A DNA stretch of 64,000 bases from Streptomyces sp. A0958 (GTDB lineage Bacteria > Actinomycetota > Actinomycetes > Streptomycetales > Streptomycetaceae), in assembly GCF_004795035.1 (NCBI RefSeq), contig NZ_SSBK01000004.1, forward strand, positions 62,001 through 126,000. Reading direction: 5' to 3'. A program made the translations under genes and the position numbers. Below the pieces are notes generated by a model, which worked only from the letters and a program-made list of their open reading frames with translations, had not been told where the DNA came from and made no database searches. Positions 39,128 to 48,226 of this stretch are shown here, one piece after another. Each line of letters opens with the position of its first letter. Position 1 is the first letter of the stretch.

Positions 39128-40183
39128 CTACCAGCGCAGCAGCACCAGTTCGCAGCAGAATCCCGGGCCCATCGCCATCAGCAGACCCGGCGAGCCGCGC
39201 TCCGGGCGGCGCTGCTCCAGGGTGTCGCGCAGCACGTGCAGCACCGAGGACGAGGACAGGTTGCCCACCTCGGCCAGCGACCGCCAGGTGACGTCGAGCG
39301 CGCCCTCGGGGAGCGAGAGGACATCGGACACGGCCTCCAGGACCTTCGGCCCGCCCGGGTGGCACACCCAGTGCGCCACGTCCTTCGGCTTGAGCCCGTG
39401 CTCCTCCAGGAAGCCGTGCACATCGTCCGCCAGATAGCGGCGCACCACGTCCGGCACACCCGGGTCGAGCAGCACCTTGAAGCCCGTATCGCGGATGTCC
39501 CAGCCCATCACGTGCCCGGTGTCCGGATACATGCGGCTGCGCGTGGCCACCACCTCGGGCCCCTCGCCGGGTCCCCGGCCCGCGCCGAGCGCGACGACGG
39601 CCGCCGCCCCGTCACCGAACAGCGCGGTCGCCACCAGATTCGCGGGCGTCGCGTCCTGCCGCTGGAAGGTGAGCGAGCACAGTTCGACCGAGAGCAGCAC
39701 CGCCACGTCGTCGGGCCGGCCGAGGAGGTAGTCGTGCAGCCGGGCCACCCCGGCCGCCCCGGCCACACAGCCGAGCCCGAACACCGGCAGCCGCTTCACA
39801 TCGGGGCGCAGCCCCAGCCGCCCGACGAGCCGGGCGTCCACCGAGGGCGCCGCCACGCCCGTGACGGACGTGAACATCAGCAGGTCCACGTCCTCGGGGC
39901 GCAGCCCCGCCGTCCGCAGCGCCCCGCGCAGCGCTTCGGCGCCCAGCTCCACCGCCGCGCCGATGAACACGTCGTTGGCATCCCCGAAGCCGTCCAGCTC
40001 CCCGTACCGCTCCAGGGGCAGCACCATGTTCCGGGTGCGCACCCGTGCGTTCGCGTGCAGCCGGTCCAGGACACGCCGGTCGGCACCCGGCGGCAGACAG
40101 GTGCGGGCCACCATGTCGGTGACCTCCCGCTGGGTGTGGCGGTACGGGGCCGGAGTGCCGTGAACGGCTGCGATGCGGGTCAT
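39128..40183 (-). CDS. Type III polyketide synthase (alkylresorcinol synthase-like)
   Basis: A 351-residue chalcone-synthase-fold enzyme with the catalytic triad C139 (GLGCVAGA), H275 (CHPGGPK) and N308 (GNLSSSS). It extends an acyl-CoA with malonyl units and cyclises the chain to a resorcinol or pyrone. The gene order PKS, ICMT-type methyltransferase, flavoprotein is that of srsABC, favouring a long-chain alkylresorcinol over a naphthalene product. Its promoter region is shared with a divergent UbiA prenyltransferase. Confidence 0.93.
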   Translation of the reverse strand: MTRIAAVHGTPAPYRHTQREVTDMVARTCLPPGADRRVLDRLHANARVRTRNMVLPLERYGELDGFGDANDVFIGAAVELGAEALRGALRTAGLRPEDVDLLMFTSVTGVAAPSVDARLVGRLGLRPDVKRLPVFGLGCVAGAAGVARLHDYLLGRPDDVAVLLSVELCSLTFQRQDATPANLVATALFGDGAAAVVALGAGRGPGEGPEVVATRSRMYPDTGHVMGWDIRDTGFKVLLDPGVPDVVRRYLADDVHGFLEEHGLKPKDVAHWVCHPGGPKVLEAVSDVLSLPEGALDVTWRSLAEVGNLSSSSVLHVLRDTLEQRRPERGSPGLLMAMGPGFCCELVLLRW

Positions 40184-40301
40184 CCAAGGTCCCGCTGAGG
40201 AGGCGTCATGCGCTCATCCCTGCCCCACGAGGGGGATGATTCACCGCAAACAACCCGTGCGGGTGTCAATCCCGGCCGCTCCGGATGCCTACGATCACGG
40301 C

Positions 40302-41171
40302 ATGGGTACCCCGGACCCCCCGCGCACCTGTGCCGCGTCCGCGTGGCCGTTCCCGCGCACGGTCGCGCTGGCCCGCTCGTGCCACCCGGGCCCGGCGGCC
40401 GCGGTGACCGTGATCGCGGCTGTCCTCGCCACGGGGGCGGGACTGGTCGGCGCGCGCCGCGCCCTCCTCGTCGCGGCGGTGCTGAGCGGCCAGCTGTCGG
40501 TGGGCTGGTCCAACGACGCGTTCGACGCCCGGCGGGACGCCGCGGCCGGCCGGAGCGGCAAGCCGGTGGCCGACGGGTCGGTGAGCCGGCGGACGGTGTG
40601 GGCGGCGGCGTTCACCGCGGCCCTGCTGTGCGTCCCCCTCTCCCTGGCCTGCGGCCCGCTCGCCGGAACCGTGCACCTGGCGGCGGTGGCCGCCGCCTGG
40701 TCGTACAACCTGAAGGTCAAGGCCACGGTCCTGTCCTGGCTGCCGTACGCGATCGGCTTCGCCGCCCTTCCCGCCCTGGCCGCACTGACCGTCCCCGATG
40801 GCCCGGGCCCCGCCTGGTGGCTGGTGACCGCCGGCGCGCTGCTCGGCCTGGCCGCCCACCTGGCCGACGTCCTCCCCGACATCGAGGACGACCTGCGCAA
40901 CGGCGTGCACGGCCTGCCGCAACGCCTCGGCCCCACCGCCACCCGGCTGCTGCTCCCCGTACCCCTCGTGGCCGCCTCGGCGACCCTCGCCCTCGGTCCG
41001 CCGGGACCGCCCGGCCCCTGGGGAACGCTGACACTCGCCATCGCGCTCCCGGCGGCGCCAGCGGGCCTCCTCCTCGCCCGCCGGTGGCGCAAGGCCCCCC
41101 TGGCCGCCGCCGCCCTTGTCGCACTGGCCGACGTCACACTCCTGCTGGCGCGCGCCACGACCCCGACCTGA
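40302..41171 (+). CDS. UbiA-family prenyltransferase
   Basis: A 289-residue polytopic membrane protein. Both Asp-rich motifs that bind Mg-prenyl diphosphate are visible: NDAFDARRD and DVLPDIEDD. It is divergent from the type III PKS operon with a 118-bp spacer. It could attach a prenyl chain to the phenolic product, or act in quinone or other lipid metabolism; the aromatic acceptor is not determinable. Confidence 0.88.
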   Translation: MGTPDPPRTCAASAWPFPRTVALARSCHPGPAAAVTVIAAVLATGAGLVGARRALLVAAVLSGQLSVGWSNDAFDARRDAAAGRSGKPVADGSVSRRTVWAAAFTAALLCVPLSLACGPLAGTVHLAAVAAAWSYNLKVKATVLSWLPYAIGFAALPALAALTVPDGPGPAWWLVTAGALLGLAAHLADVLPDIEDDLRNGVHGLPQRLGPTATRLLLPVPLVAASATLALGPPGPPGPWGTLTLAIALPAAPAGLLLARRWRKAPLAAAALVALADVTLLLARATTPT

Positions 41172-41179
41172 CGGAGGCC

Positions 41180-41698
41180 TTACGCCGTCCGCAGCCAAGC
41201 GTCGATCAGCTGGAGGTCCGCGCCGGTCAGGCCGACGGCGGGATCGACGCGGTGCAACAGGGCCGGTCCCGTGTGACGGGCGCCCACCCAGCGCCGGTCC
41301 GTCGCGCTGATCTCGTCGTCGACCCAGACGAAGGCCCGCCCGGCCGCCCGGTCCACCAGCGTGCGCGTCTTCCAGTGCAGCCCCGCCCGAGCATCCCGTT
41401 CCTCCTGCTCGGGTGACTCGGGCCAGGCGATCACATCGAGGTCCCGGAGTCCGAGCCGGGGCGCGACGACCGTGTTGGCCTCGCCCGCCCACGTCGTCGC
41501 CCAGACCAGCTCGCAGGGCAGCGCGGCGAGCCGTGGCCCGAGGGCCGGATCGATCCGGGCCAGCAGGGGGTGTGTGCCCGCCCCGGGCGGGAGCGGGGCC
41601 TGCGGGTACGTCCGGTGGCCGCCGGTGCGCGGACCGAACGGGATGAGGGGGCCGTCGACGTCGAGGAAGAGGAGGGGGAGCGCATCCGGGGCGGTCAC
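41180..41698 (-). CDS. HAD-like hydrolase domain protein
   Basis: A 172-residue protein with LLFLDVDGPLIPFG at the N-terminus (HAD motif I DxD) and WVDDE later (motif IV region). The GTG start is the best-placed codon for the motif. Such proteins are common in Streptomyces without assigned function. The gene is convergent with the UbiA gene. Confidence 0.7.
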   Translation of the reverse strand: MTAPDALPLLFLDVDGPLIPFGPRTGGHRTYPQAPLPPGAGTHPLLARIDPALGPRLAALPCELVWATTWAGEANTVVAPRLGLRDLDVIAWPESPEQEERDARAGLHWKTRTLVDRAAGRAFVWVDDEISATDRRWVGARHTGPALLHRVDPAVGLTGADLQLIDAWLRTA

Positions 41699-41727
41699 CG
41701 GAGCACCGTACCGGCGCCGGCCGTGGC

Positions 41728-42462
41728 TCAGCGTCCGCCCGCCACCCGCAGTACCGTTCCGGTGGCGTACGACGCGTCGTCCGAGAGCAGCCAGGCGACG
41801 GCGCCCGCGATCTCCTCGGGTCGGCCCGGGCGGCCCAGGGGGATGCCGGGGCCGAGCTTGTCGGGGCGCTCGGGGTCCGCGTGGAATTCGGTGCGGATCA
41901 CGCCGGGGGCCACGGCGTTGACGCGGATGCCGGCCGGCCCGACCTCCTTGGACAGGCCGACGGTCATCGTGTCGACGGCCCCCTTGGCGGCGGCGTAGTG
42001 CACGTACTCGCCGGGGCTGCCCAACGTGGCGGCAGCCGAGGACACGTTCACGACCGCCCCGCCGCCCGTACGTGTCATGTCGCGCACCGCGCGCCGCGCG
42101 CAGAGCAGGTACCCGAGGACGTTGACCTCCAGGGCGCGCCGCATCCCGGCCGCGTCGGCGTCGGCCAGCGGGCCCACCGGGCCGCTCATGCCCGCGTTGT
42201 TGACCAGGCCGGTGACCGGGCCCAGCTCGGCGGCGGCGGTGTCGAAGAGGCGGTCGACATCCGCCTCGTCGGCCGTGTCCGCCCGGACCGTCACGCAACG
42301 CCGGCCGGTCGCGCGTACCGCCTCGGCGACGGACTCCGCGGCCGCCGAGTCCGAGTGGTAGGCCAGCGCGATGTCATGGCCCTCGTCCGCCAGCCGTACG
42401 CAGACCGCCGCACCGATGCCGCGGCTGCCGCCCGCGACCACGGTGACACGTTGGCTGTTCAT
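41728..42462 (-). CDS. Short-chain dehydrogenase/reductase
   Basis: A 244-residue classical SDR: NAD(P) motif GGSRGIG, NNAG, catalytic Ser in NVSSAAA and Tyr/Lys in YAAAK, then PGVIRTEFHA. It is similar in layout to FabG-like oxidoreductases. The substrate is unknown. Confidence 0.9.
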   Translation of the reverse strand: MNSQRVTVVAGGSRGIGAAVCVRLADEGHDIALAYHSDSAAAESVAEAVRATGRRCVTVRADTADEADVDRLFDTAAAELGPVTGLVNNAGMSGPVGPLADADAAGMRRALEVNVLGYLLCARRAVRDMTRTGGGAVVNVSSAAATLGSPGEYVHYAAAKGAVDTMTVGLSKEVGPAGIRVNAVAPGVIRTEFHADPERPDKLGPGIPLGRPGRPEEIAGAVAWLLSDDASYATGTVLRVAGGR

Positions 42463-42650
42463 GACAGGCCCCTCACTTCTCCGCCGTGCTCCCGTGCGGC
42501 CTGCGTGCCGACGGGGCGCTCGCGCGCGCAGCCATCGTAGGCGGGATGACCAACCATCCGGTGAGGGGCCGGGCCGCCTCGGGAAACGCGTCGGTGGACC
42601 GCCACCCACTCATGGAAGAGTGACAGTCCACCGGTCTGTGTGCGGTACCG

Positions 42651-42833
42651 CTACACGGGGAGGCCGCTGTTCTCCCGGCCGTCCTGCTGCTCGCTCTGCT
42701 CCCGCAGTTTCCGGGCCTTCTCCTGGAGCCGGCGACGCTGCTCCGGGTCGCTGGTGCGCTCCGCGGCCTCGGCCATGTGCCGGGCCTTCTCGCGCATCTG
42801 CTGGGCTCGGTCGTTCTCTCGTGCAACGCTCAT
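42651..42833 (-). CDS. Small conserved coiled-coil protein (DUF6381-like)
   Basis: A 60-residue, highly charged and probably helical protein (MSVARENDRAQQMREKARHM at the start) with a strong AAGGAG ribosome binding site. It resembles the short Streptomyces proteins annotated DUF6381; function unknown. Confidence 0.75.
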   Translation of the reverse strand: MSVARENDRAQQMREKARHMAEAAERTSDPEQRRRLQEKARKLREQSEQQDGRENSGLPV

Positions 42834-42982
42834 CGTCACTCCTTGGGGACGGTAGGGAAGAGCGGGCTCCTTCAGAGAAGCAGCGCCCCGTGACCAACGC
42901 ACGCCGAAGCATCACGCACCGTGATGGCTGCAGGTGGGGGAGGGTGGGGGAGCCGGGCCCGGGCGCTGGCATGATCGAGGGT

Positions 42983-43687
42983 ATGAACGAGCGCATGATC
43001 GCCGCGTGTGACGGGGCGTCGAAGGGTAATCCGGGGCCCGCCGCCTGGGGCTATGTGGTGGCCGACGCCGAGGGCGGACCACAGCGGTGGGAGGCGGGGC
43101 CGCTCGGCACCGCCACGAACAACGTCGCCGAGCTCACCGCCCTGCGGGAACTGCTGGAGTCGGTCGGCACCGCCGTGTCGCTCGAAGTACGGATGGACTC
43201 GCAGTACGCGATGAACGCGGTCACCAAGTGGCTGCCCGGCTGGAAGCGCAACGGCTGGAAGACCTCGGCCGGAAAACCCGTCGCCAACCGCGAACTGGTG
43301 ACCCGCATCGACGAACTCCTCGGCGAACGGACCGTGCGGTTCGTCCATGTGCCGGCCCACCAGGTGGACGGCGACCCGCTGAACGCCCTCGCCGACCAGG
43401 CTGCCAGCGAGGCCGCCGTCACCCAGCGCGCCGCCGGTACCTCGCACGGCTCGGCCACGCCCGTCCCCGCGCCCTCCCGCGCCACCGAGGGCCGGCGGGC
43501 CGGCGCGGCGGTGACGAAGAGCGGGAGCACGGCGAAGAAGGCCGGGGGTGCGGGGCGCTCGGGTGCCACCATCCGAGCCAGGTTCGCCGGCCGGTGCCAC
43601 TGCGGAAAGCCGTACGCCGCCAAGGAAATGATCGCGAAGAACGACCACGGCTGGGGCCACCCGGAGTGCCGGACCGCCTCCGCCTGA
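42983..43687 (+). CDS. RNase HI with C-terminal Cys/His tail
   Basis: A 234-residue protein. Residues 5-145 form an RNase H type 1 domain with the catalytic set D10, E50, D72 and D138, plus H126, so it should cleave RNA in RNA:DNA hybrids. A Thr/Ala/Gly-rich linker (about 145-195) leads to a C-terminal module with CHCGKPY and HPEC spacing, a likely small zinc-binding element. ATGs four codons upstream or downstream are alternative starts. Confidence 0.9.
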   Translation: MNERMIAACDGASKGNPGPAAWGYVVADAEGGPQRWEAGPLGTATNNVAELTALRELLESVGTAVSLEVRMDSQYAMNAVTKWLPGWKRNGWKTSAGKPVANRELVTRIDELLGERTVRFVHVPAHQVDGDPLNALADQAASEAAVTQRAAGTSHGSATPVPAPSRATEGRRAGAAVTKSGSTAKKAGGAGRSGATIRARFAGRCHCGKPYAAKEMIAKNDHGWGHPECRTASA

Positions 43688-43870
43688 CCGCCCCCCTCGC
43701 GCGCCGGGGGAGGCCCGGCGTGCGGCGTCTTCCGGCCAACTGCCCCCGTACGCCCGGCCGGTGGGGCGATCCCGCCCGCGCGAGGGCCCGGCCCGTGCCA
43801 TGATGCGGCTCCGGTGGTGGGCGGGGCCCAGCGCCGGAGCGGTGGGGAACGCCGACACGCTGGGGGGCGT

Positions 43871-44605
43871 ATGGAAAGCACGTCGACGGTACTGCGCGAG
43901 CTGCGCGGGGCGCAGAAGCCGGCCAAGGGGGTGTCGCTCTACTCGCGGTACGTGAACCGGCCTGCCGGGCGGTTCTTCGCCGCCGCCGCGTTCCGGCTCC
44001 GGATGACGCCCAATCAAGTCACCCTCGTCAGTGCGGCGTTCACCTTCGCCGCGCTGGCGGGCGTGGCGCTGGTCCGCCCCGGCCCCTGGCCGGCCGTGCT
44101 GGTCTACCTGGGGCTCGCCGTGGGCTTCGCCCTCGACTCGGCCGACGGGCAGCTCGCCCGGCTGACCGGACGCGGCGGCCCCGACGGCGAATGGCTGGAC
44201 CACGTCGTCGACTGCGCCAAGATGATCCTCGTCCACACCACCGTGCTGATCTCGTTCCACCGGTACTTCGCGCTGCCGTCCGACGGCTGGCTGCTCCTGC
44301 CGCTCGGCTTCCTGTTCGTCGCCGTGCTGACCTTCTGCGCCGGACTGCTGCGCGAACAGCTCGGCAAGGCGGCGGCGGCCCGCGGCGCGCCGAAGGGCCA
44401 GGGCGGCTCCGTGCCGGCCTCCCGGCTGCGGGCGGTGGCGCTGCTGCCCGCCGACTACGGGGTGTTCTGCCTGGTGTTCCTGCTGCTCGGCGACGAGACG
44501 GCCTTCCGGATCGGATACGCCGTGCTCGCCGCCGTGCACGCGGTGTTCCTCGCGCTGTTCCTCGGCAAGTGGTTCAGGGAGCTGAGAGCGCTCCGGGCGG
44601 ACTGA
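43871..44605 (+). CDS. CDP-alcohol phosphatidyltransferase family membrane enzyme
   Basis: A 244-residue polytopic protein. The family motif is present as DSADGQLARL followed by GEWLDHVVD. It transfers a phospho-alcohol from a CDP-activated donor. The facing gene encodes a cytidylyltransferase that could make the donor, and the 3' ends of the two genes overlap by 32 bp. In this polysaccharide locus the product could be a phospho-alcohol decoration or lipid anchor. Confidence 0.87.
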   Translation: MESTSTVLRELRGAQKPAKGVSLYSRYVNRPAGRFFAAAAFRLRMTPNQVTLVSAAFTFAALAGVALVRPGPWPAVLVYLGLAVGFALDSADGQLARLTGRGGPDGEWLDHVVDCAKMILVHTTVLISFHRYFALPSDGWLLLPLGFLFVAVLTFCAGLLREQLGKAAAARGAPKGQGGSVPASRLRAVALLPADYGVFCLVFLLLGDETAFRIGYAVLAAVHAVFLALFLGKWFRELRALRAD

Positions 44606-45020
44606 CCAGTGTGTCCAGCGCCCGGCGCAGCTGGGTGCTGGACGTGTGCACGGTGTACGGGAAGTAGACGACCTCCACGCCCACCTCGGCGAAGTCCCGT
44701 TCGAGCCGCCTGCCCTTGTCCGTGTCCCGCCAGTCGTCCCCCTTGAAGATCACGTCGAACCTGACCTGCTGCCACGTCTCGACCTTGTCCGGGACGGTCT
44801 CGACGAACGCGGCGTCCACGTATCGCACGCTCCGCACGATCTCCAGCCGCTCCGGCAGCGGGATCACCGGCCGGTGTCCCTTGGCGAGCGCGGCCATCTC
44901 GTCCGAGACGACCCCCGCCACCAGGTAGTCGCACTGGCTGCGGGCATGCCGAAGGATGTTGAGGTGACCCACGTGGAACAGGTCGTAGACCCCCGGCGCG
45001 TAGCCGACCCTGTGCACCAT
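44574..45020 (-). CDS. Glycerol-3-phosphate cytidylyltransferase-like nucleotidyltransferase (TagD type)
   Basis: A 148-residue nucleotidyltransferase with HVGH at the nucleotide site, VIFKGDDWRDTDKG and the C-terminal TSSTQLRR. TagD-like enzymes make CDP-glycerol; related ones act on other phospho-alcohols. GGGAGAG lies upstream of the ATG. The last 32 bp overlap antisense with the CDP-alcohol transferase gene. Confidence 0.87.
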   Translation of the reverse strand: MVHRVGYAPGVYDLFHVGHLNILRHARSQCDYLVAGVVSDEMAALAKGHRPVIPLPERLEIVRSVRYVDAAFVETVPDKVETWQQVRFDVIFKGDDWRDTDKGRRLERDFAEVGVEVVYFPYTVHTSSTQLRRALDTLVSPPGALSAP

Positions 45021-45233
45021 CCGTTCTCTCCCCCCACGGCGAACGTGATGTCCGCTGCCCACCGGAAGGTTTCCGGACATGGCATCCGGTCCGGTGGGAT
45101 ATCGGTATCGGTGTTGATGGTGCAACGACCTTACTGTGAAGACCACTTGCTCATCTCGTGAACGGATAAGCTCACTTTTGGGGCTGTTCCTCGGTGGAAC
45201 ACAGGTGGCTCCGGGGGGAAGGGCGATCGTCCG

Positions 45234-46496
45234 ATGGCAGACGAAGAGCACCACAGGTCGTTCGAGCACCGCCGCCTGCTGGTGGTCTCCACCAACTACG
45301 CGCCGGAGCTGACCGGCATCGGCCCGTACGCCGCCCAGCTCGCCGAGCACTGGGCCGCGTCGGCTGCCGAGACCCATGTGCTGACGGGCATGCCGCACTA
45401 CCCGTCCTGGCGGACCGAGGAGCCCTACCGGGGGGTGTGGCGGACCGAGGAGCACCGCGCCGGCGTCACGGTCCACCGGCGGCGCCACTACGTGCCGCCG
45501 CGACAGAGCGCGTTACGCAGGGCCGCGTTCGAGGCGAGCGTCCTCGCACACGGCCTCCTCGCACCGCCCGGGGTCCGGCCGAACGCGGTGGTCTCCCAGA
45601 TGCCGAGCCTCGCCGGCGGTGTCATCGGTGCCCGCCTCGCCCGCCGCCACCGGGTGCCGTACGTCCCCGTCGTCCAGGACCTGATGGGCGCGGCCGCCGC
45701 CCAGAGCGGCATCCGGGGCGGCGGCCGGGCGGCGGCCCTCGCCTCCCGTGCCGAGCGGTACGCACTCGGCGCCGCCACCCTCGTCGGCGTCATCCACGAG
45801 AGCTTCGTCCCCCGCGTCACCGCCTACGGGGTCGACCCCGGGCGCATCCGCCTCGTCCCCAACTGGAGCCACGTGCGGGCGCCTTCGGCCGACCGGGCCG
45901 CGACCAGGGCCCGGCTCGGCTGGCGCGAGGGCACGCCCGTGGTCCTGCACTCCGGCAACATGGGCCTCAAACAGGGCCTGGAGGTCCTGGTCGACGCGGC
46001 ACGGCTCGCCCCCGAGATCCGCGTCGTCCTGATGGGCGACGGCAACCAGCGCGCCACCCTGTGGGCCCGCGCGGCCGGGCTGCCCAACCTCGACTTCCTG
46101 CCGCCGGCCGACGCCGAGGAGTTCACCGACATCCTGGCCGCCGCCGACGTCCTCGCCGTCACCCAGCGCGCCTCGGTGCTCGACATGAGTGTGCCCTCCA
46201 AGCTGACCTCGTACTTCGTCTCGGGACGCCCCGTCGTCGCCTCCGTGGCCGACGAGGGCGGCACCGCCCAGGAGGTGCGCCGCTCCAAGGCAGGGCTCCT
46301 CGTCGCCCCCGAGGACCCGGCGGCGGTGCTCGGCGCGGTCCGCAAGCTCGTCGAGTCACCCGCCGAGGCCGACGAACTCGGCGCCCGCGGACCGCGGTAC
46401 GTGGCACGCCACCTCGGCCGGGAGGCCGCGCTCGCCCGCTTCGACGCCCTGCTCGCCGAGGCCCTTCAGGACGACCGAGGGAGACCACGCCCGTGA
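45234..46496 (+). CDS. GT4 glycosyltransferase (WcaI-like)
   Basis: A 420-residue GT-B enzyme of the GT4/WcaI group: VVSTNYAPELTGIGPYAAQL at the N-terminus and the nucleotide-sugar region VLHSGNMGLKQGLEVLVDAA later, with SVPSKLTSYFVSGRPVVAS. It is coupled to the next gene by a GTGA overlap. It should add one sugar to the polysaccharide repeat unit at the cytoplasmic face. Confidence 0.88.
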   Translation: MADEEHHRSFEHRRLLVVSTNYAPELTGIGPYAAQLAEHWAASAAETHVLTGMPHYPSWRTEEPYRGVWRTEEHRAGVTVHRRRHYVPPRQSALRRAAFEASVLAHGLLAPPGVRPNAVVSQMPSLAGGVIGARLARRHRVPYVPVVQDLMGAAAAQSGIRGGGRAAALASRAERYALGAATLVGVIHESFVPRVTAYGVDPGRIRLVPNWSHVRAPSADRAATRARLGWREGTPVVLHSGNMGLKQGLEVLVDAARLAPEIRVVLMGDGNQRATLWARAAGLPNLDFLPPADAEEFTDILAAADVLAVTQRASVLDMSVPSKLTSYFVSGRPVVASVADEGGTAQEVRRSKAGLLVAPEDPAAVLGAVRKLVESPAEADELGARGPRYVARHLGREAALARFDALLAEALQDDRGRPRP

Positions 46497-48226
46497 CCCA
46501 TCCGATCCGCGCGCTGGACGACCAGGACGAACCCGCGCTGCTCAGGGACCAGTTCCGCCAGCTCCTGCGCTACCGGACGCTCCTCGTCATCGGTGTGCTC
46601 GTGGGGCTGCTCGGCAGTGCCTGGCTCGCCCTGAGCGGTGAGGACACGTACGCCGCGACCGGCGAGGTGTCCGTGCGCTCCGCCACCTCCGACCCCTTCG
46701 CCGCCGGCGCCTCCGCCGACAAGGGCATCAACATCGGCTCCGAACGCCAGACCGCCGTCAGCGACGCCGTGGGCACCGTGGCGGCCGGCACCCTCACCAA
46801 GCAGGGCGACACCGTGGAGGTCGGGAAACTGCTCTCCGGGCTCCAGGTCACCAACCCGCCCAACACCCTCGTCCTCAAGTTCTCCTACACCGGCCGCACC
46901 CCCGAACAGGCCAGGGCCAGGGCCCAGGCGCTCGCCGAGGCCTACCTGGAGATCCGCAGGGAGCGCACCGAGGACAGCATCGACAACATGGTCGACGGCT
47001 ACCGCGCCCAGCTGGGGCCGCTCACCGAACAGCGCGACCGGCTCGCCGCGCAGGAGACCGGCACCGGGGGCGACGACGTCACCAGCGCCCGTGCCAACCT
47101 GATCGTCGCCATCTCCGCGCTCAACCAGAAGATCTCCGAACTGCGCGCCCTGGACACCACACCCGGCTACCTCAACAAGAAGCCCGTCGCCCCGCTGCAC
47201 CCCACCGGGGCGGGGCTGCCCCTGCTCCTCGGACTCGGCGGTGTCGTCGGACTCGCCCTCGGCCTGCTGATGTCGTGGGTGCGCCTCGTCTTCGACCCGG
47301 CCGTCCGCTCCACCAGGGAACTCGTCCGCTCGCTCGGGGCCCCGCTGCTCGGCACCCTGCCCCGGGAGCGCGCGGCTGCCCGCACCCTGCTCGCGATCGG
47401 GCGCCCCGGCAGCAGGCTCGCCGAGGAGTACCGGGCGGTCGCCTTCCGACTCGCGTACGACCCCTCCTTCGCCGAACGCCGCCGCCTCCTGGTCACCGCC
47501 CCCCGGGGCGACAACGACACGGCGAAGGCGGCCGCCGTCAACCTGGCCGCCGCCTTCGCCGAGACGGGCCGGGACGTCCTGCTGGTCGAGGCCGATCTGC
47601 GGACCCCGTCCCTGGCCGGCGAACTCGGCGCCGCCGCCCCCGGCCGGGGCCCCCGCTGGGCGACGGGCAACGAGGACCGGAACTGGCCCGCCGACAGCCG
47701 CGGCAACGTGGACGTGCCCGGCTCGGGCGCCTTCACCCTGGTCGCCGGCCGCCCCACCGACAACGTGCCGCGCGCACTGACCTCCGCGCCCGTCACCCGC
47801 ATCCTCGCCGAGGGCGGCAGACCCGGGGCGGTCGTCATCGTGCTCGCCCCGCCCGTCCTCTCGTACGCCGACGCCGTCGCGCTCATCGACCGCGTCGAAG
47901 GCGTCGTGGTCGTCTGCCAGCCGCGCGAGGTGCACCGCAGCGACCTGGAACGCATCCGCGAGATCATCGGCGCGGCGGGCGGCACGGTCCTCGGCACCCT
48001 GCTCCACCCCGGGTACGGCCGGCTGGAGCGGCGCGCCCGGCGCAATGCCGCCGCACGCCGGGTCCGGCGGCCGGCCGGGCCGGACCACGCCGACCGGGGC
48101 CGGTACGGCGAGGCCGACGGACCGGGCCTCACCGGCGACCCCGCCGAGACACTGGGCCTGCGCACCATGGACGGCGGCCCCGGACGCGGCGGCACCGGCC
48201 GCAACAGCGCCGCGGGCCGCAGATGA
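46493..48226 (+). CDS. Wzz/Wzc-type polysaccharide co-polymerase with degenerate ATPase domain
   Basis: A 577-residue protein: a first membrane span (TLLVIGVLVGLLGSAWLAL), an extracytoplasmic coiled region, a second span (GLPLLLGLGGVVGLALGLL) and a BY-kinase-like cytoplasmic domain. The kinase motifs are damaged. The P-loop region reads APRGDNDTAK (336-345) without GKS/T, and the Walker B Asp is lost (VVIVLAPP, 447-453), while the EADLR motif remains. There is no Tyr-rich tail. It probably sets chain length as a structural Wzz rather than as a kinase. It overlaps both neighbours (GTGA and ATGA). Confidence 0.85.
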   Translation: MTHPIRALDDQDEPALLRDQFRQLLRYRTLLVIGVLVGLLGSAWLALSGEDTYAATGEVSVRSATSDPFAAGASADKGINIGSERQTAVSDAVGTVAAGTLTKQGDTVEVGKLLSGLQVTNPPNTLVLKFSYTGRTPEQARARAQALAEAYLEIRRERTEDSIDNMVDGYRAQLGPLTEQRDRLAAQETGTGGDDVTSARANLIVAISALNQKISELRALDTTPGYLNKKPVAPLHPTGAGLPLLLGLGGVVGLALGLLMSWVRLVFDPAVRSTRELVRSLGAPLLGTLPRERAAARTLLAIGRPGSRLAEEYRAVAFRLAYDPSFAERRRLLVTAPRGDNDTAKAAAVNLAAAFAETGRDVLLVEADLRTPSLAGELGAAAPGRGPRWATGNEDRNWPADSRGNVDVPGSGAFTLVAGRPTDNVPRALTSAPVTRILAEGGRPGAVVIVLAPPVLSYADAVALIDRVEGVVVVCQPREVHRSDLERIREIIGAAGGTVLGTLLHPGYGRLERRARRNAAARRVRRPAGPDHADRGRYGEADGPGLTGDPAETLGLRTMDGGPGRGGTGRNSAAGRR

